Assembly: GCA_025929715.1 (NCBI GenBank)
Contig: JAICPS010000002.1
Coordinates: 1-37,982 of the forward strand
DNA: 37,982 bases
Direction: 5' to 3'
DNA from: Anaerolineae bacterium
GTDB lineage: Bacteria > Chloroflexota > Anaerolineae > Promineifilales > Promineifilaceae
The notes under the pieces were generated by a model, which worked only from the letters and a program-made list of their open reading frames with translations, had not been told where the DNA came from and searched no databases. This document shows, in pieces, positions 34,613 through 37,982 of this stretch. The first letter of the stretch is position 1. Every line of letters starts with the position of its first letter. Position numbers and translations under genes: made by a program.

Positions 34613-34660
34613 TAGCCGCGATTTCCTTTTGGAACCTAATCCCACACCCGCCTCTGGCAA

Positions 34661-34677
34661 CGCGGTAAGAAACCGCG
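34661..34677. terminator. Hairpin between convergent rnhB and hyuA genes
   Basis: CGCGGT (34661-34666) and ACCGCG (34672-34677) form a perfect six-pair stem with loop AAGAA in the 71-base gap between two convergent stops. No U-tract follows on either strand. Confidence 0.4.
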
Positions 34678-34683
34678 GCAACA

Positions 34684-36795
34684 CTACTGCTCGACGAGCA
34701 GGTTGCCTATTTCATCAACGCTGACGCGCCACAACGGTGGCACTACAGTAGTCGAATCGTACTGCACAATGACTGCCGGTCCAGCAAAGCGGTGTCCTGG
34801 GCGAAGTTTTGAACGGTCATAAAGCTCGGTCACACGCTGTGATCCGTCAAACCACACCAGTTTCTTGCCAACAATCGCCTGCGCGTGGTCTGTGTGCGCG
34901 GTTTCAACGCGCGTCAGAGGCGCCAGCGGCAGCGGTGTGCCCGGCGCTACCACCGTCAGCCGCAGGCTGACCACTTCGACTGCCGCCTGCGGGCGACGGT
35001 AGCCGTAACGCAGTTCGTGAGCCGCGTGAAATTGTTCGGCAACGGCTTGTATCGTCCCTCTTTGATAGCCGACCTTCAATTCGTGCGACTGTCCTAAGTA
35101 GCGCAAATCCAGGCCAGGCCGGAAGTGTAGCCGAGACCTTTCATAGCCTTCTACTTCCATATCCAACACCGCCGATTCGTAGAGCGGATCAAAAGAAACG
35201 TCCAGCCAGGAATCGCCGGCTTCTTCCTTACTATCCAACCTACGTAGCACCGTCTGCGAATAGTCTCGTGTGGGCTCTGCGACCAGCATACCAAGCGCCG
35301 AAAGGACACCTGGCGTCGCCGGGATCAAGACCCGAGGAATTTGCAAGGCTCGTGCCAGGTCACAGGCATGTAGAGGACCGGCCCCACCAAATGCGACCAG
35401 CGTGAAGTCACGCGGATCATACCCTCGCTCCACAGAAATTAGACGGATCGCTCGCTCCATGGTGGCATTTGCCACGCGCACGACGTCCCATGCCGCCGCC
35501 TGCGCCGAGGGCGCGCCAATTTTCTTCGCCAGCGCATCCAGGGCGGCGTCTGCTGCAGCTGCATCAAGGCGTATCGTGCCCCCGAGAAAGTGCTGAGCGT
35601 CCAGACGCCCCAACACCAGGTTGGCGTCAGTGGTCGTAGCGTACATAGCCGCATCACCTTCCGGCGCCGCGCCGGGATCAGTCTGTCGCGAGGCGCGTGA
35701 CAGACCATACGAGATGGGACCAGGATTCGCTCCCGCGCTTTTAGGACCGACATGCAATGCGCCGCCGGCATCCACCGTAACGAGACTGCCGCCGCCCGCC
35801 CCCACGGTATGTATGTCGAGGATCGGCAATCGTAGTGGCATGCCGGCGACCTCACCCTCCGACGTCGTGGGTAAAACTCCCGGGCAGAGGGCAACGTCGG
35901 TGCTGGTACCGCCCATGTCAAAGGTAATCACGTTCTCGAAGCCCGACTGGCGTGCTACGAATTGGCCGCCCACCACGCCTCCTGCCGGGCCAGACAGCAC
36001 TGTGCGCGCGGCGTGCTCGCCGGCGATGTCGGCGCTGATCACGCCGCCGTTGCTCTGCATTACCGTCACCGTTCGCGGCGTTATCGCAGCCGTTAACCGG
36101 CGCAGGTACCGCGACATAATTGGCGCCACGTAGGCGTTGATCACCGTGGTTGCTGTGCGTTCATATTCGCGATACTCAGGCAGGATCTCTGACGATAATG
36201 AAATGTGCAGCCCAGTTTCATCATCACCGCCGAGGTCTGCAATGTGCTCTAATAGATAGCGCCGAATCGCCTGTTCATGCTCTGGCCTAAGAAACGAAAA
36301 AAGCAAACAGACGGCAACCGATTCGATGCTGGACTCGCGTAGCTGGTCAAGAATTACACGTAATTCTCTTACGTCCAGTTGCTTCAGGATCTCACCCTGC
36401 GCGCTCACGCGCTCGTTAACCTCGAAACGCCATTGGCGTGGAATGAGCGGATCAGGCTTCTGCGGGACGAGTGAGTATAAGTCCGGGCGATTTTGGCGCC
36501 CAATGGCCAAAACGTCACGAAAGCCGGCTGTCGTCAACAACGCAGTACGTGCCCCGTTACGCTCCAGCAAGGCATTTGTCGCGACGGTGCTACCGTGAAT
36601 AACCGCAGCTGTATCAGGCAATGATTGTGCCTGGCTTAGCCCGTTTAGAACCGCGCGGGATGGATCGTCGGGGGTGCTGAGCTGCTTATGAACCCTAAGC
36701 TGCCCGTTTTCAAACCATACGAAATCGGTGAATGTGCCGCCGGTGTCAATACCTATTCTGTAGGGCGCGTCAAACGCCTGTTGCTCAGGCGTCAT
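34684..36795 (-). CDS. hyuA: Hydantoinase/oxoprolinase family protein, A subunit (HyuA-like)
   Basis: A 703-aa ATP-dependent ring-opening enzyme subunit from the ATG at 36795; the frame is open to a TTG at 36816. The N-terminal actin-like loop GIDTGGTFTDFVW is at 15-27, with HGSTVATNALLERNGARTALLTTAGFRDVLAIGRQNRPDLY at about 67-107. The second domain has NGGVISADIAGEHAARTVLSGPAGGVVGG, FDMGGTSTDVALC and VGAGGGSLVTVDAGGALHVGPKSAGANPGP, then AFGGAGPLHACDLA. This is the classic A subunit of N-methylhydantoinase, 5-oxoprolinase or acetone carboxylase-like enzymes. The usual B subunit is not next to it in this window. It overlaps the M20 peptidase gene by 11 bases. The substrate is not predictable. 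Confidence 0.88.
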   Translation of the reverse strand: MTPEQQAFDAPYRIGIDTGGTFTDFVWFENGQLRVHKQLSTPDDPSRAVLNGLSQAQSLPDTAAVIHGSTVATNALLERNGARTALLTTAGFRDVLAIGRQNRPDLYSLVPQKPDPLIPRQWRFEVNERVSAQGEILKQLDVRELRVILDQLRESSIESVAVCLLFSFLRPEHEQAIRRYLLEHIADLGGDDETGLHISLSSEILPEYREYERTATTVINAYVAPIMSRYLRRLTAAITPRTVTVMQSNGGVISADIAGEHAARTVLSGPAGGVVGGQFVARQSGFENVITFDMGGTSTDVALCPGVLPTTSEGEVAGMPLRLPILDIHTVGAGGGSLVTVDAGGALHVGPKSAGANPGPISYGLSRASRQTDPGAAPEGDAAMYATTTDANLVLGRLDAQHFLGGTIRLDAAAADAALDALAKKIGAPSAQAAAWDVVRVANATMERAIRLISVERGYDPRDFTLVAFGGAGPLHACDLARALQIPRVLIPATPGVLSALGMLVAEPTRDYSQTVLRRLDSKEEAGDSWLDVSFDPLYESAVLDMEVEGYERSRLHFRPGLDLRYLGQSHELKVGYQRGTIQAVAEQFHAAHELRYGYRRPQAAVEVVSLRLTVVAPGTPLPLAPLTRVETAHTDHAQAIVGKKLVWFDGSQRVTELYDRSKLRPGHRFAGPAVIVQYDSTTVVPPLWRVSVDEIGNLLVEQ

Positions 36796-37982
36796 TGTGA
36801 CTTCTAGAGGGACCAAGCAACATTAGCAAAGCCAGCGTATTGAGTAGCGCCTTGGGTACGAGCGATCCGGGCGACACGTATTCTTGATCTTTGCTCCCGT
36901 CCGAACTGCGCTGAGAGCAATGTGCATTACCGCCAGACGGTCCAAGCGCGTCCAGCGATGGAATATCCCGCCAAAAGTAGTTGCCATCACTCAGGCCGCC
37001 GCGCTGCTCTGGAATAACATTTAGATCCAGCAGCTTTCCCGCCTCCTGCCAAACTGAAAAAAGGCGGCCGGTCTGTTCGTTATGAGGCCACGGTTCTGTG
37101 CGCCGCGTCACTCTGACAGATACGCGGCACTTGTAATCACCATTTGCGCTACCAACGGAGGCTTCGTCCGCCAGGGCAAGCATCCTGGACATGCCATCTT
37201 CGAAGGCATCCATCGTGTATGCCCGCATTTCCACCCGGGCAGAGGCCAGATGCGGCACGCGATTCACGACGCTACCTCCGGCAATTGTCCCCACGTTGAA
37301 GGTAAGTTCACGTTCGTAATCAGTAAAGCCCGCGATTTTCTGCACCATCTCGGCCAGTTGCACGATCGCGTTGGCGCCATTTTGATGGGCGGTACCCGCG
37401 TGAGCAGCCTTTCCCTCAACTTCAACGTGGAAGATCGCCATTCCCTTGCGGGCTACGACGACGTGCGCGCGATCCTCGTCGAGGTAACCGCCCTCGAAGA
37501 TAAAGCATCCCACGGTATCCTCACCTGCCAGCCGTTCCTTGCACAGCCGGCCGAAGTCCTGACCGTCAGTCTCTTCGGAGGCGTCGAGGAGCAATATCCA
37601 GGTCACCTCCTCAAATAAAACCGGTGAAGCCTCGCGGATGGCCTCCAGGACCATATACATGACGACTGTTCCACCTTTAATGTCGACGGTACCCGGACCA
37701 TAGATGCGATCGCCTTCCTCGCGCCAGCAGAAGTCGTTCTCGCGTTCTTCGCCAGGGGGAAAGACTGTGTCCAGGTGTGAGACAAATCCCACTTTTCGAG
37801 CGCCGCTACCCTGACGCGTCAACACCAGGTGGCTGCCATACTGAGGGTTTTCCGAGGAAATCATCTCAGAGGTGAAGCCCAGTTCTGCGAACTGGTTGGC
37901 GGTTAGCTCGCCGAGTTCGTTCACTCCCTCGGGGTTCGCCGTAAAGCTATTTATGGCAACCATCTGGCGCAACTTGTCCAGA
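36785..37982 (-). CDS. M20 family metallopeptidase (CPG2/ArgE-like), 5' end cut by window edge
   Basis: The frame runs off the right edge of the window (LDKLRQMVAINSFTANPEGVNEL... at the edge), so a few tens of N-terminal residues are missing. Zinc ligands are visible in VSHLDTVF, in GPGTVDIKGG, and in the pair of glutamates of LLDASEETDGQDF. A dimerisation domain follows with VARKGMAIFHVEVEGKAAHAGTAHQNGANAIVQLAEMV. The closing DALGPSGGNAHCSQRSSDGSKDQEYV block has the last histidine. The layout matches glutamate carboxypeptidase-type M20A enzymes, which release C-terminal glutamate or deacylate amino acids. The gene overlaps the hyuA-like gene, implying a joint role in turnover of amino-acid derivatives, though that is inference. 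Confidence 0.85.
   Translation of the reverse strand, partial: LDKLRQMVAINSFTANPEGVNELGELTANQFAELGFTSEMISSENPQYGSHLVLTRQGSGARKVGFVSHLDTVFPPGEERENDFCWREEGDRIYGPGTVDIKGGTVVMYMVLEAIREASPVLFEEVTWILLLDASEETDGQDFGRLCKERLAGEDTVGCFIFEGGYLDEDRAHVVVARKGMAIFHVEVEGKAAHAGTAHQNGANAIVQLAEMVQKIAGFTDYERELTFNVGTIAGGSVVNRVPHLASARVEMRAYTMDAFEDGMSRMLALADEASVGSANGDYKCRVSVRVTRRTEPWPHNEQTGRLFSVWQEAGKLLDLNVIPEQRGGLSDGNYFWRDIPSLDALGPSGGNAHCSQRSSDGSKDQEYVSPGSLVPKALLNTLALLMLLGPSRSHNDA

Noticed and set aside
1-37982. tRNA, rRNA, CRISPR, insertion sequence or prophage signals
   Set aside because: Scanning both strands by eye gave no T-loop-type motif in a cloverleaf context, no regular spaced repeats, and no transposase or phage protein.

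Overview
The window reads as a chromosomal segment of a bacterium with a complete peptidoglycan and division machinery. It is moderately GC-rich and densely coded, and I see no tRNA or rRNA gene, CRISPR array, insertion sequence or prophage gene. The gene set (a long dcw cluster running directly into nrdR and a class II B12-dependent ribonucleotide reductase, NatA-type ABC exporters, GT87/flippase surface-sugar genes) suggests a Chloroflexota-like lineage. That is an inference from gene order and family resemblance; no search was run.

Layout. (1) 1-4727: surface-glycan genes. A truncated GT87-type membrane glycosyltransferase (-) is divergent from a + strand run: a flippase-like membrane protein, a UDP-galactopyranose mutase/protoporphyrinogen-oxidase-like flavoprotein, and a UDP-glucose 6-dehydrogenase. 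(2) 4784-6363 (-): an ABC-2 permease with a frameshifted C-terminus and its ATPase. (3) 6385-9335 (-): nrdJ and nrdR, with a good sigma70-type promoter upstream of nrdR. (4) 9682-27641 (-): the dcw cluster, in transcription order mraZ, rsmH, ftsL-like, ftsI/pbp, murF, mraY, murD, ftsW, murG, cvpA-like, murC, a 50-aa unknown, murB, ddl, ftsQ, ftsA, ftsZ. murE is absent from its usual place between ftsI and murF. A promoter with three 10-bp-phased GTGGG-type repeats just downstream, the expected MraZ operator, drives the cluster. (5) 28243-34612: trmD (-) divergent from a + strand run of rmlD, an oligopeptidase B-type S9 peptidase, two GT2 glycosyltransferases and rnhB. (6) 34684-37982 (-): an M20 metallopeptidase cut by the window edge, followed by a hydantoinase/oxoprolinase A subunit.

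How the genes work together. The dcw genes cover most of peptidoglycan precursor synthesis: MurB, MurC, MurD and MurF build UDP-MurNAc-pentapeptide (with D-Ala-D-Ala from Ddl), and MraY and MurG make lipid II. FtsW and PBP polymerise and crosslink it at the septum under FtsZ, FtsA, FtsQ and FtsL. NrdR/NrdJ tie dNTP supply to the end of this cluster. The flanking glycosyltransferases, nucleotide-sugar enzymes and flippase are consistent with polysaccharide or glycolipid synthesis.

The most useful non-coding observations are the MraZ operator, a dispersed 43-nt hairpin repeat (4741-4783 and 26146-26188, 36/43 identical), a set of strong hairpins lacking U-tracts in gene gaps, a predicted leaderless trmD transcript, and the frameshift in the ABC permease. 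I did not find a clearly undescribed system. The best candidates for new biology are the 50-aa charged protein and the CvpA-like protein embedded among the mur genes.
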